A stretch of 64,000 bases of DNA from Spirosoma foliorum (GTDB lineage: Bacteria; Bacteroidota; Bacteroidia; Cytophagales; Spirosomataceae), in contig NZ_CP059732.1 of assembly GCF_014117325.1 (NCBI RefSeq), forward strand, positions 682,001 to 746,000. Reading direction: 5' to 3'. Under the pieces are notes generated by a model. That model saw only the letters and a program-made list of their open reading frames with translations. It was not told the DNA's origin and did not search any database. The translations under genes were made by a program, and so were the position numbers. Positions 44,628 through 53,537 of this stretch are shown here, piece after piece. Numbering within the stretch: position 1 is the stretch's first letter; each line of letters starts with the position of its first letter.

Positions 44628-45808
44628 AATAAATAATGATTTGGGGTATCAGAGGCTCTCTTACCATTGATTGCGCCTGTATAAGAGCGTGGGCATAAGG
44701 CTCATCTAACACTCGGCCCGGTGGATTCATGGACAGGTCGGCGTCCCAAAGTCCAGATTGATGCCAATGGTCGAGATGATCCCAATCAGGGCGGTCAATG
44801 ATTGGATAAAGGCAAACACCCCAAAGTGGCACGCCTGCCTCAATAACAGCGCTGCATTCGCGCCCAATCATATTAATCCAGACCGGGCGGTCGATACCGG
44901 GGTGACTGGTTTCGGTAAGGGCAATTGGTTTTTGATAGCGATGCCAGGCTTTCATCAACAAGCGCCGAAGAGGAACCCAGCGTGGGTCGGGAATCTGGTC
45001 ATTCCAACCGAGATTCGTTCCGATTTTGTTGATCCACTGATTATTAAAATAGTAATTATACCCTAGAATATCGAGATAATCGGGAGAGCCTCCCAATTCT
45101 GGAGCAATGATTCCTGCGAGCATATCGACCGATTGAAACTGATTTTCATCGGCAATGGTCGCATCGATAATTTCGCGCTCGGTGGCATTGATCGGCGGTA
45201 CAATCTGAACCAGCGGTTCGGTTGTTAGAATGCGAATGCCTGGATCAATTTCGCGCATGGCTGCTACGCCCTCAATGTAGGCACGCATGAGCCCCAACTT
45301 AACTTCCCAACCCTGCCTGACACAGTAAGGAGATGTACCCTTGACATCGCCACCTAACCAGGCGATAAAGCTGACTTCATTGATGGGGGTAACAATGAGG
45401 GTATCATCAGGGTATCGGTCTCGATAAAACTGGACAAAGGCGCAGCATAGGGCTGCAAACCGACGGGCAAACATGGGATGTAAGGGCGTCAGATCATCAG
45501 GGTAACCGAAATGACAAAGGTCCCAAACCTGTTGAATGCCCTGACGCTTCCCAGCCACAAGCATTTGTTCGACCGTGCTCCAATCATACTGATATGCTTT
45601 TTTTTTCTACCTGACTCCATCGAATTCCCTCCCGAACGGTGCGAATGGAAAAGGGAGTAAGCTGCTCATAGTCTGAATCAATGAGCTGAAGATGTCCTGT
45701 CTTGGTTAGTAAATCAACTCGATTGCCAAAACAGTTGAGTTGGTCTGTGCATTCGTAACCTGCCCACCAGAAAGACTGAAATGGATTATTGGATAGAGAA
45801 TTCGTCAT
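44626..45808 (-). pseudogene. GH1-like clan GH-A glycosidase split by a frameshift at an A9 run
   Basis: Two frames together give about 390 residues. The first (45808 to 45584) reads SFWWAGYECTDQLN and IRTVREGIRWSQVEKK, a normal GH1-like start, then ends SISV-stop. The second (open to 44626) continues with WDLCHFGYPDDL, the acid/base region ITPINEVSFIAWLG, and the nucleophile region IALTETSHPG. The switch lies at nine T on the plus strand (45598-45606), nine A in the mRNA: one A fewer gives VEKKAYQYDWSTVEQM and restores the frame. It may be a pseudogene, a sequencing error, or a gene expressed through polymerase slippage. A related intact gene lies at 46742-48073. Confidence 0.75.
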
Positions 45809-45851
45809 AGTCTCTATCTAACTACCTAAGCTTAGGTATTTGTTTTGCAGA

Positions 45852-46622
45852 CTAAGCGCTAGCATGGCGCCGAATAAACGCAACCACGTCGTCTGGTGTC
45901 TCCCAAGGCAAGAGGTGGCCTGCCTTATCGATGGTGTCGATGGTGGCCGTTTTCAGGTAAGGTAGGGTCATCTCGGATTGAACTTCAGGCTTAATCGCTT
46001 GATCAGCTGTGCCAACGAGAATGGCGACAGGCTGGTTAATGGTACGCATCTTTCCTGAAATATCTTCCCGACTGCCTAGGGTGAGCCAGGCTTTCCAGGC
46101 CTCGTTAGATGTTCGAAGATTATCGGCAATAATTTGATTCTTTACTTCTTTAGAAAGTGGTCTGGCTGTGATTTTGGCTACTGTCTGTTCGGCGGCCTCT
46201 TGTTGTCCATGTGTTTCGAGCATCGTTGCCCGGTCGGTGTCAGAAATAGGCTCAGGGACGGGTGGCGAAGGCGACAGTAAAATCAGCGACTGGAGTCCGG
46301 CAGGCTGTTCGCTAGCCAGCGCCAGAGCAACTTTTCCCCCCATTGAGTGTCCAATCAGGCTAAAATGCCGAACATCCAGTAGCCGAAGCAATGCCAGTAC
46401 ATCATTGGCCATTGTACTCACCGAATAGCCCGATGCTGGCGATTCGGAGTCACCGTGTCCACGAAGGTCAATCGCCACACAACGGTGCTGATCGTCAAGC
46501 TGACTCATCACAAGTTGCCATTCCAACGCCGACCCGCCAAAATAATGCAGAAAGACAAGGGTTAGTGGACCGTTGCCTAACTCAAGGACATTGAGTTTTG
46601 TGTTGTTGATGGAGTAGTGCAT
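45852..46622 (-). CDS. Alpha/beta hydrolase
   Basis: This 256-residue alpha/beta-fold hydrolase has the oxyanion region LVFLHYFGGSALEW, the nucleophile elbow LIGHSMGGKVAL (Ser in GHSMGG), an acid loop near ILVGTADQAI and the catalytic His in DKAGHLLPWETP. No signal peptide is present, so it acts in the cytoplasm. Esterase, lactonase or haloperoxidase-like activity is possible and cannot be told apart here. It lies between two GH1-like genes on the same strand, separated from the intact one by a 37-bp inverted repeat. Confidence 0.88.
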   Translation of the reverse strand: MHYSINNTKLNVLELGNGPLTLVFLHYFGGSALEWQLVMSQLDDQHRCVAIDLRGHGDSESPASGYSVSTMANDVLALLRLLDVRHFSLIGHSMGGKVALALASEQPAGLQSLILLSPSPPVPEPISDTDRATMLETHGQQEAAEQTVAKITARPLSKEVKNQIIADNLRTSNEAWKAWLTLGSREDISGKMRTINQPVAILVGTADQAIKPEVQSEMTLPYLKTATIDTIDKAGHLLPWETPDDVVAFIRRHASA

Positions 46623-46634
46623 AATTCATATTGA

Positions 46635-46730
46635 CCTCACCCCCGGCCCCTCTCCTAAAACAGGAGAGGGGTGAAAAATAGGACAGTCCTACTCCCCTCT
46701 CCTGTTTTAGGAGAGGGGTCGGGGGTGAGG
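46635..46730. repeat. 37-bp inverted repeat, CCCCTCTCCT family
   Basis: Arms 46635-46671 and 46694-46730 match with one mismatch. Each arm contains a 10-bp mini-hairpin CCCCTCTCCT-(5)-AGGAGAGGGG plus CACCCCCGG. It fills the gap between the intact GH1-like gene and the alpha/beta hydrolase. Confidence 0.8.
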
Positions 46731-46741
46731 ATAATTTTCTG

Positions 46742-48073
46742 TTATATCATAGTTTTCAATCGCGCCGGACGGTCTGTGATTTCGAGCATCTCGGCGTGCG
46801 GAACAATCGTAATCTGACCAAACTCCTTTAATAAAGATTTATACGTTTCGGCTACCGGACGCGGCTTTCGATTTAGATCATAAAGCCCGCAGGCATTGAC
46901 GTTTTTATTGACCTCTTTCAACTGACTATCCCAATCCAGCTGATCAATCAAACTATACCAGGTAAATCCGAGAACGGGTATTCCATTCCGGCGCATTCGC
47001 ATCACGCTGACCCATTGCTTCATAAGCCAAATGGGTGCCAGATCGGGCTCGAATACGTTGGTCTCGGTATGCATCACCGGCATTCGATACCGCTCGTAGT
47101 AGTCTTTGGTAATTTCGTACCAACCCAGAACATCCATCGAAGTCTGAATGGAGCCATCAGGTAATTTTATTCGTTCATTGCGGCCATAATAGTCGTTTCC
47201 CATTACCTGATAACCCGGCGGTTTTCCGGCCATAAACCAGGCGTATTCTTCCCGGCTAAGGCCATTATCCATCATGTACATCGCCACCGTTGCCGAAGGT
47301 GGATTGGCATAGAGTAAATCCAGCGACAAAAAACGAAGCTCATTTTCCAACGCAATTTGGGGAGACGGGGTTGCGCAAAGCTCATGCGTGTATTCGGCAC
47401 TTTCACTTTGAACAATCACACAATCGTTCCGACGTTTGGCAATTTCATGATTCCCCATGATGCTGGCGGCCACACAATGCTTAAGGGCCGTCACGAAGCC
47501 TTTGTCGGTTTTGAGCTGTTCATTCCAGGCACCCTCTTTGGCGCTAAGTCGGGCCGTCACGTAAATCTCGTTAACGGGCGTGTAATAGCGTACCCACGGA
47601 TAACGCTCAGCTACAGCGCCGGCGTACTCGGCAAAATGAACGGGCAAATCTGGATTCTGATAGTCACCGATCCAATCGGGTACGCCAAAGTGCATCAGAT
47701 CCAGAATGGGTGTTATCTTCAGCCGCTTTAGTTCGGCCATGGCTTCGTCAGCAAAACTCCAGTCGAATTTTCCTGGCCCCTGCTGGATGTTGTAATACGG
47801 CAAACCATAACGTAATACGTTCAATCCCAATTCCTTGACCAGACCGAGATCTTCCTTGAAGCGATCATAATGCCCGCATTCCCGGAGCAAATCCCGACGA
47901 ACTTTGCCCTGCTGAATGGTTGGATACGAGCATTCAATACCCGTAGCAAACATAAAGTTGCCGGGATTATCGGCCGGTAGCCCGCTGCCATCGTGCCCGG
48001 AAGCTCCACCGAATTCGTCACCAGCATAATTACCATCGCCAAACTGTTTTTTGATACGATCTAAAAATCCCAT
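46742..48073 (-). CDS. GH1-like clan GH-A glycosidase
   Basis: This 443-residue protein has a beta-glucosidase-like (GH1/GH5 clan A) barrel: FMFATGIECSYPTI, LGLNVLRYGLPYYNIQQGPGKFDW, the acid/base region YYTPVNEIYVTARLS, and the nucleophile region VMHTETNVFE. The ending TWYSLIDQLDWDSQLKEVNKNVNACG is like the GH1 aglycone-site Trp stretch. No signal peptide is seen and the N-terminus carries a Gly/Asp-rich segment (FGDGNYAGDEFGGASGHDG). The same type of gene at 44626-45808 is frameshifted. Substrate is unknown. It lies next to a GMC dehydrogenase set that could oxidise the released sugar, which is inference. Confidence 0.82.
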   Translation of the reverse strand: MGFLDRIKKQFGDGNYAGDEFGGASGHDGSGLPADNPGNFMFATGIECSYPTIQQGKVRRDLLRECGHYDRFKEDLGLVKELGLNVLRYGLPYYNIQQGPGKFDWSFADEAMAELKRLKITPILDLMHFGVPDWIGDYQNPDLPVHFAEYAGAVAERYPWVRYYTPVNEIYVTARLSAKEGAWNEQLKTDKGFVTALKHCVAASIMGNHEIAKRRNDCVIVQSESAEYTHELCATPSPQIALENELRFLSLDLLYANPPSATVAMYMMDNGLSREEYAWFMAGKPPGYQVMGNDYYGRNERIKLPDGSIQTSMDVLGWYEITKDYYERYRMPVMHTETNVFEPDLAPIWLMKQWVSVMRMRRNGIPVLGFTWYSLIDQLDWDSQLKEVNKNVNACGLYDLNRKPRPVAETYKSLLKEFGQITIVPHAEMLEITDRPARLKTMI

Positions 48074-48180
48074 GAGTAAAGAGTGAAAGAGTGAATGAAC
48101 GAAAGAGTGAAGTATCAGAGTGGATTATGTAAGCGTAAGCAACGACCCGCTCTTTCACTCTTTCGCTCTTTCGCTCTTTA
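48074..48180. repeat. GAGTGAAAGAGCGAAAGAGTG-type inverted repeat
   Basis: The left arm (48074-48110) and right arm (48149-48180) are built of 8-bp phrases GAGTGAAA / GAGCGAAA in opposite directions. It begins directly after the GH1-like start codon region and its right arm encodes the last residues KSERAKE and the TGA stop of the GMC oxidoreductase. Confidence 0.7.
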
Positions 48181-49696
48181 AAAATCGATCGGCGGTGCGG
48201 AGCGATAAGGCCATGATTGTCAGGGCTGGGTTAACGCTCAACGCACTAGGGAAAGTTGAGTTATCGCTGATAAACAGGTTCGGGATATCGAATGATCGAC
48301 CTTCGGCGTTCACCACCGCTTTATCGGGATCAGTGCCCATTCGACAAGTACCAATTACGTGCGCGTTTCGGGGGAAAGCCCAGACATTTTTGGCCCCAGC
48401 TGCGTCCCAGATGTTGCGCATGATTTTGTCGGCATGAGCAGTCATTCGTTTTTCGTTGTCTCCATTCGAGAAATAAATACGCGGTTTAGGCAAGCCGCGA
48501 CTGTCTTTTTCCTCGGCTAATTCCAGATAATTGTGTTTATAAGGAAGGCAATCGCCGAGAATATTAATGCCTGCCACATGGTTGTAGGCCAATGCGGCCT
48601 GTTTTAACGCTTGTCCCCACAACCCCCGCGCCCGCGCCATCTGCGTAAGGTATGTAAGCGGCATTACCCCAATAGATTGGAGTAGATAGCCGCCTGCAAA
48701 ATCGGCCTGATCGGGTCGATGTGTATCTTCCGAAATCAGCGCACCGGGAATGCCTTTGTAGGGACGTACATCTTCCTCAAATTCCCCCCAGACCTGTAAA
48801 CCGGTATGGGCCATCAGATTCTTGCCGACCTGGCCGCTGCTATTCGCCAGATTATTCAGGAGCAGCAATCGGGCTGTTTCGATGGTACCCGCGCAAAGGA
48901 AAACAAACCGGCAACGCTGCCGTTCTTCCTGACCATTTCGGATATAAATCACATCCCGAATTCGGCCGGATGCATCCTGAAGTAGCTGCGTCACGAAGCT
49001 TTCTGATCGGATTTCGGCGCCGTGGTGGAGCGCTAACGGAATGTAAGTCACGTCCATACTGGCTTTGGCCCCCGTCGTACAACCCGCCTGGCAGAACCCT
49101 CGATTGGCGCAGGCAGGTCGATGTCCGACGCCTTCCTGATAATAACCTGCCGACAAGGCTGCGTTGGCTGCTGGTGAGGTCTTAATGCCGAGTTTTTTAC
49201 AGCCTCGTTCCATTAGTTGCCCCGCTCCATTAATGGGCAATGGTCCTAACGCATAAGCGCGTTTACGGGCAGGACCCCACGGATAAGGTGACGGTCCCGA
49301 AACGCCCAAAAACTGTTCAACTTCGTCGTAATACGGCTCTAACTGATCGAAGCCGAAGGGCCAGTCTTCGCCAACGCCAAAATGCGTACGGAGTTGAAGA
49401 TCATCGGGTTGAGCGCGAGGAGTATAGGCTGTATAATGTAAGGTAGAGCCCCCCACGCCCGTACCGGAATTGTTACTCCCGAAAGGCAACGGATCATGAC
49501 CAGCGCTTAGTCGTTCATCATTCCAGAATAACTTCTCCTGCGACTTTTCGTCGGTGGCAAAATCGGTGGTTGGGTTCCAGTGCTTTCCGGCTTCGAGCGC
49601 CACGACTTTCAGGCCAGCAGCCGCTAGCCGTGCCAATAAGGGAGCGCCACCAGCACCCGTGCCAATCACAACAGCATCAACGGTTTCTGAGATCAT
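48155..49696 (-). CDS. GMC family oxidoreductase, gluconate/sorbitol dehydrogenase-like
   Basis: This 513-residue flavoprotein has the FAD motif VVIGTGAGGAPLLARLAAAG at residues 9-28, the Cys-rich loop ACANRGFCQAGCTTGAKAS found in membrane sugar dehydrogenases, and the GMC C-terminal active-site region HVIGTCRMGTDP followed by SVNPALTIMALSLRTAD. It probably oxidises a sugar or sugar alcohol together with the small subunit encoded upstream. No Tat or Sec signal is evident on either subunit and no cytochrome c gene is nearby. The C-terminal tail KSERAKE is encoded by repeat DNA. Confidence 0.9.
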   Translation of the reverse strand: MISETVDAVVIGTGAGGAPLLARLAAAGLKVVALEAGKHWNPTTDFATDEKSQEKLFWNDERLSAGHDPLPFGSNNSGTGVGGSTLHYTAYTPRAQPDDLQLRTHFGVGEDWPFGFDQLEPYYDEVEQFLGVSGPSPYPWGPARKRAYALGPLPINGAGQLMERGCKKLGIKTSPAANAALSAGYYQEGVGHRPACANRGFCQAGCTTGAKASMDVTYIPLALHHGAEIRSESFVTQLLQDASGRIRDVIYIRNGQEERQRCRFVFLCAGTIETARLLLLNNLANSSGQVGKNLMAHTGLQVWGEFEEDVRPYKGIPGALISEDTHRPDQADFAGGYLLQSIGVMPLTYLTQMARARGLWGQALKQAALAYNHVAGINILGDCLPYKHNYLELAEEKDSRGLPKPRIYFSNGDNEKRMTAHADKIMRNIWDAAGAKNVWAFPRNAHVIGTCRMGTDPDKAVVNAEGRSFDIPNLFISDNSTFPSALSVNPALTIMALSLRTADRFLKSERAKE

Positions 49697-49800
49697 AATG
49701 AATAATGTAAAATGGATAATGAGTGATACGCTATTAATGACTGCCCGCGATTTTTACCTAATTGCAGTCAATTATTCATTACTCATTGTTCATTATCCAT
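49695..49800. repeat. AATGAATAATG-family repeat between two GMC-set genes
   Basis: The left arm begins at the GMC start codon (49694-49696) with AATGAATAATG and AATGGATAATGAGTG. The right arm is the same material inverted and supplies the last codons (Asn-Gly) and TAA stop (49793-49795) of the subunit-3 gene. The whole gap is repeat. Relatives are at 18397-18542 and 62620-62692. Confidence 0.75.
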
Positions 49801-50392
49801 TAACTAGTTTTGGTTCGCGGTCTTCCAGCTCATTCAGGCCGATGCGTTGCCAGGTCGGCACGTCGGCCATGCCTACATAACCAATGGCTTCCTGAGCTAG
49901 TGGATGACTGTAATAGAGGTGCGTGGCTTCGGCCAGGAGTTCTTCAAAAAAGCGACCAGCAGGCAGGTGTTCCCAGGTTTTGCCGGGCGCGGTGGCTCGC
50001 TGTATGTTCAGGAGAACATCGTCCTGTTGATCGTCGGAGAGCTGTTGGAAAGGCTGCTGGAATAGCAGTTGGGCCGTTTCATCTGTCCCGGCAAGTCCCA
50101 GGCGATAGGCATCGCCGTCGGCGGGCATAACGTCGTACCGCCAGCCATCCGATTCGTTGTTAGCTAGTCGTTGGTCAATACCACCTACAATATCAATTGG
50201 TTCATCGTCAGCTCCCTGCGGAATCAGTCGATTGCAGATGGTTTCTAACAGGGCGAACTCGCTGGTTGTGAAAAACTTCGGGGGCTGAGGTGAGGCTGTT
50301 AACCGCTTAACCAACGCCTGACGGGTTGCTTCTGTAACCAGATCGGTAGCTAATAAGGCGCGAACGGTACCTTCGGGATAATGATCGTGCAT
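49793..50392 (-). CDS. Gluconate 2-dehydrogenase subunit 3 family protein
   Basis: This 199-residue helical protein matches the small subunit of GMC-type sugar dehydrogenases: FTTSEFALLETICNRLIPQG, followed by a GGIDQRLANN stretch and the late FFEELLAEATHLYYSHPLAQEAIGY with GYVGMADVP. In known enzymes this subunit is needed for folding and export of the flavoprotein. Here its usual Tat signal is missing. The C-terminal Asn-Gly-stop comes from repeat DNA. It lies 6 bp after the SDR gene and before the GMC gene on the same strand, giving an SDR-subunit-GMC operon. Confidence 0.88.
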   Translation of the reverse strand: MHDHYPEGTVRALLATDLVTEATRQALVKRLTASPQPPKFFTTSEFALLETICNRLIPQGADDEPIDIVGGIDQRLANNESDGWRYDVMPADGDAYRLGLAGTDETAQLLFQQPFQQLSDDQQDDVLLNIQRATAPGKTWEHLPAGRFFEELLAEATHLYYSHPLAQEAIGYVGMADVPTWQRIGLNELEDREPKLVNG

Positions 50393-50398
50393 ACTCGA

Positions 50399-51265
50399 TT
50401 ATCCTAGTTTTCCGCCCGTTACTTCAACGATACTACCCGTAATAAAACTACCTTCACTCGAGGCTAACAGCACATAAGCTGGTGCCAGTTCTTCGGGTTG
50501 ACCAGGGCGGGCGAGAGCCACTTCGTGACCAAAGTTCTTGACCTCGTCTTCGGGCATGGTTCCGGGAATATTGGGCGTCCAGACAGGGCCGGGTGCCACA
50601 CAGTTGACCCGAATATTTCGTTTCCCCAACTGAATAGCCAGCGACTTGGTAAACGAATGAATGGCTCCCTTCGTAGCGGTGTAATCGACCAGAATCGGAT
50701 TGCCAACAATTCCGACAATGCTGCCCGTATTCACAATAGCATCGCCCGCCTGAAGATGTGGAAGTGCGGCTTTTACCATGAAAAAATAGCCAAATATATT
50801 GGTCTCGAACGTCCGCCGGAATTGTTCTTCTGTTAGATCTTCAATGCTTTCCTGTGCCATCTGAAAAGCCGCATTGTTGATCAGGATATTCAATTTTCCG
50901 TAGCGATCCACCGTCTGTCTGACAGCATCCAGGCAAGCCGCCGAACTCCGCACATCGGCCTGAATGACCAGGCAGGATCTACCTTTGCTTTCCACCATGT
51001 GTTTGGTAGTCATGGCGTCGTCGGTATTCTCGTTATAGACAATGGCTACGTCGGCACCTTCCATCGCAAACGCAATGGCCACAGCCCGACCAATGCCCGA
51101 ATCGGCTCCAGTAATGATGGCAATTTTGTCGGTAAGTTTTCCGGCTGCTTTGTAGTTCGAGAGATTACTATCCGGTGCGGGGTTCATATCCGACTGGCGG
51201 GCCGGATAAGGAAGCTGCTGCCCCGGAATAGCGTCAGCCTTGGGGCGAAATTCAAAGGTTTCCAT
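50399..51265 (-). CDS. SDR family oxidoreductase, glucose-1-dehydrogenase/YhdF-like
   Basis: This 288-residue SDR has an N-terminal extension (PGQQLPYPARQSDMNPAPDS) typical of the YhdF/GspO stress-type SDRs. The cofactor motif is ITGADSGIGRAVAIAFAMEGADV, the core has NNAAFQM, and the catalytic pair is in DYTATKGAIHSFTKSLA. The ending EGSFITGSIVEVTGGKLG is normal. It likely reduces or oxidises an aldose or aldehyde with NAD(P). It heads the operon with the GMC set. Confidence 0.9.
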   Translation of the reverse strand: METFEFRPKADAIPGQQLPYPARQSDMNPAPDSNLSNYKAAGKLTDKIAIITGADSGIGRAVAIAFAMEGADVAIVYNENTDDAMTTKHMVESKGRSCLVIQADVRSSAACLDAVRQTVDRYGKLNILINNAAFQMAQESIEDLTEEQFRRTFETNIFGYFFMVKAALPHLQAGDAIVNTGSIVGIVGNPILVDYTATKGAIHSFTKSLAIQLGKRNIRVNCVAPGPVWTPNIPGTMPEDEVKNFGHEVALARPGQPEELAPAYVLLASSEGSFITGSIVEVTGGKLG

Positions 51266-51456
51266 AATGTCGTTGAGTAAGATGCCGTTGGGCTATCAAC
51301 TTGACTAAACTGTTGTTCATGGGTTTTGTTGTCAGCAAGCGATATTGTTGTAAAGCAACCGACCGTTGCCAAGTTGTTGTCAACAATAGAGCGAACTTTT
51401 GGTTGTGAGGTAACCTGTATGGCCAACCTGGCTCATCAAAGCAGGAAAATGAACCT

Positions 51457-52626
51457 ATGCAGTCTGCGCCTGCTTTTTTGACTACTTCTCTATCCCAATC
51501 CTTCTCACTTTTTAAAGGCTATCCACCTGACCCCCAATTGCAGATGGCCGTCGTTATACCGGCTCGGAATGAAGCTAATTATCTGGTATATGCACTGGAT
51601 GCGCTTCGTACGCAACGGCAACTTGATGACAGACCAATGCCTGTAAACCGGTATGAAGTATTGGTGCTACTAAATAATTGCACCGATCATTCCTTGACGA
51701 TTGCAGAACGCTACCAACAACAGTACCCAACTTTCCCGCTTCGAATTGCCAATATTCAACTGCCTTCTGAAAAAGCTAATGTGGGCACGGCACGAAGATT
51801 ACTGATGGATGAAGCCTGCAAGCGGCTGTTATCGGTCAATAACCCGCCGGGAATTATTGCCTCTACAGATGCTGATACACAAGTCGATACGTACTGGATC
51901 GCTCAGATTCGGGCCGAAATTAGTAAAGGTTGTGAAGCGGTTGGGGGGCGAATTTTAACCCAACCTGATACCAATCCCGTACGTATCAACCATCTACGTG
52001 ATGTTACCTATCGCATGTTGATTTCGCAACTGGAAGCTTATCTTGATCCATCACCTTCTGATCCCTGGCCTCGTCATTTTCAGCATTTTGGGGCCAGTAT
52101 TGCCTTAACCTGCTCGGCCTATCAGCGGGTTGGTGGATTACCTAAGGTGGCTTGTCTGGAAGATGAAGCCCTGTATAAAGCCCTACTCCGAACAGATATC
52201 CGAGTTCGTAAGAGTCCGCAGGTGCGCGTTACAACTTCTACCCGGATGCAGGGTAGGGTTGAGGTTGGTTTTTCGGAGCAATTGCGCTATTGGGAAGCTA
52301 TGAATCAGGCTCGTAAATGTCAACTGGCTGAGTCCGCTGGAGCCATTATTCGACGAATACAGAACCGGCACGATCTACGAAAACTCTGGCAACGTCGTGC
52401 TATTGAATTACCGACTACCAAACTAGACGGAGTTGCAGCCAACCTACTGGTCGATACGGATTGGCTACAGCAACAAGTAGTACAAAGCTGTTATTTTGGG
52501 CAACTTTGGGAACGCGTAGAGGAACAGATGGCTAAGGGCAAGTGGCCTTCGTTATGGCCACTGGTTCCAATTACAACGGCTATTCATGACCTGCGCCTAT
52601 TTCTGCGTACCAGCGGACAGCGGTAA
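51457..52626 (+). CDS. Family 2 glycosyltransferase
   Basis: This 389-residue GT-A glycosyltransferase has the nucleotide-binding start AVVIPARNEANYLVYALDAL near residue 31, the DxD region IIASTDADTQVDTYWI, and an acceptor-side CLEDEALYKALL motif. No membrane helix is clear. It belongs by context to the set with a methyltransferase, PIG-L deacetylase and acyl-CoA dehydrogenase-like gene that converge on it, and probably transfers a sugar during synthesis of a small glycolipid or surface glycan. The donor is unknown. Confidence 0.9.
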   Translation: MQSAPAFLTTSLSQSFSLFKGYPPDPQLQMAVVIPARNEANYLVYALDALRTQRQLDDRPMPVNRYEVLVLLNNCTDHSLTIAERYQQQYPTFPLRIANIQLPSEKANVGTARRLLMDEACKRLLSVNNPPGIIASTDADTQVDTYWIAQIRAEISKGCEAVGGRILTQPDTNPVRINHLRDVTYRMLISQLEAYLDPSPSDPWPRHFQHFGASIALTCSAYQRVGGLPKVACLEDEALYKALLRTDIRVRKSPQVRVTTSTRMQGRVEVGFSEQLRYWEAMNQARKCQLAESAGAIIRRIQNRHDLRKLWQRRAIELPTTKLDGVAANLLVDTDWLQQQVVQSCYFGQLWERVEEQMAKGKWPSLWPLVPITTAIHDLRLFLRTSGQR

Positions 52627-52709
52627 CGCTCTGTTTGTGGGTAAATTAAAGTGAGTTCGGAATTAAAGATAACCCAGACTGGCTTTTAGTATTGAATCGA
52701 GCGTTTCTC
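52627..52709. other. Short A/T-rich gap before palindromic element copy 2
   Basis: The 309-bp gap between the convergent GT2 and methyltransferase genes is mostly the nested palindrome described next. These first 83 bases show no gene or stem. Confidence 0.4.
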
Positions 52710-52878
52710 GCCCCATTAGAGGCTTCACAGCGTAGCGTTGGTAGTAAAAATAGATATCGCCTGGAAGCGTACCATAGGTACGTAACGGATTGACGATGGT
52801 TACGTACCTACGGCACGCAAACGGGGCTGATAATTCCCCTCTTCTACCGACGCTACGCTGTGGAGCCCCTAACGGGGC
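52710..52878. repeat. Nested palindromic element of about 160 bp, copy 2
   Basis: Terminal arms 52710-52744 and 52844-52878 carry the same core CTACCGACGCTACGCTGTG as 21383-21541, with end hairpin GCCCC-TAAC-GGGGC in place of GGTCC-TAAC-GGACC. The centre has a 20-bp stem (52767-52786, 52799-52818) around AGGTACGTAAC. The stems differ between copies but pairing is preserved. Confidence 0.8.
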
Positions 52879-52935
52879 AAAAAACACAGCCTAATCTCGA
52901 ACTCGATCTAAATTTCTGAAAATTAGGGAGTTGAT

Positions 52936-53529
52936 TTATTTCTTCTGAAATAAGTCTAATCGATAAGTTGATTCACGCTGGTTGGTTAAATGAATTAATG
53001 GACCATTGGGTTGCGCGGCTTCCAGAAAGAAATCATGTACCTGATCGCCGGTCAATGGGTAATCGTGTACAAATGGCGTCCAATGAACCAGTAGTAAATG
53101 GCCATTGGTGTTGAGGTGATCAATCAGCAATTGTCGGGTACGTGTCAAATCGGGTATGGCCAAATAGTACCCAACTTCTGACAATAGAATTAGATCGAAC
53201 GAGCTGTCGGGAAATTCATTGGGTAGTTGCATCTGCTGGATCGTTACGCCAGGGTAGGATGCCAATCGTTCGCGAGCCGCTTTTAGGGGTAACACGCTGG
53301 CATCAACGGCCAGGAGTCGGCTACATCGGTCGGCCAGCATTTGGGTCAATACACCAATAGAACAGCCAATTTCAAAGGCATCGTCGTAGTGCGCATTGGG
53401 CAAAGCGGCTAGTGTTGCTTTATACTTCTGACGTTCGTAGTCGCTGGTGGCAAATGACCAGGGATCGTCGTTCGCCTGATAAACATGATCGAAATAGGCT
53501 TGATCTAAGGTTGATAATTGAGTTGACAT
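52936..53529 (-). CDS. Class I SAM-dependent methyltransferase, NodS-like
   Basis: This 197-residue protein has the SAM motif DDAFEIGCSIGVLTQMLADRC, a second acidic motif LLAVDASVLPL, and the post-motif DLILLSEVGYYL. It resembles NodS, the N-methyltransferase of rhizobial Nod-factor synthesis, which acts after deacetylation of a terminal GlcNAc. The PIG-L deacetylase gene lies 8 bp upstream, so a deacetylate-then-methylate order is plausible here. That reaction is inference from family and neighbours. Confidence 0.85.
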   Translation of the reverse strand: MSTQLSTLDQAYFDHVYQANDDPWSFATSDYERQKYKATLAALPNAHYDDAFEIGCSIGVLTQMLADRCSRLLAVDASVLPLKAARERLASYPGVTIQQMQLPNEFPDSSFDLILLSEVGYYLAIPDLTRTRQLLIDHLNTNGHLLLVHWTPFVHDYPLTGDQVHDFFLEAAQPNGPLIHLTNQRESTYRLDLFQKK

Positions 53530-53537
53530 AGGTTGGC

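Noticed and set aside
48721..49185. A 154-codon open frame opposite the GMC oxidoreductase.
   Set aside because: Arg/Cys/Pro-rich shadow translation of a clearly identified flavoprotein gene.
52663..52887. A 74-codon frame across palindromic element copy 2.
   Set aside because: It is made mainly of repeat sequence, has no counterpart in copy 1, and no protein features.
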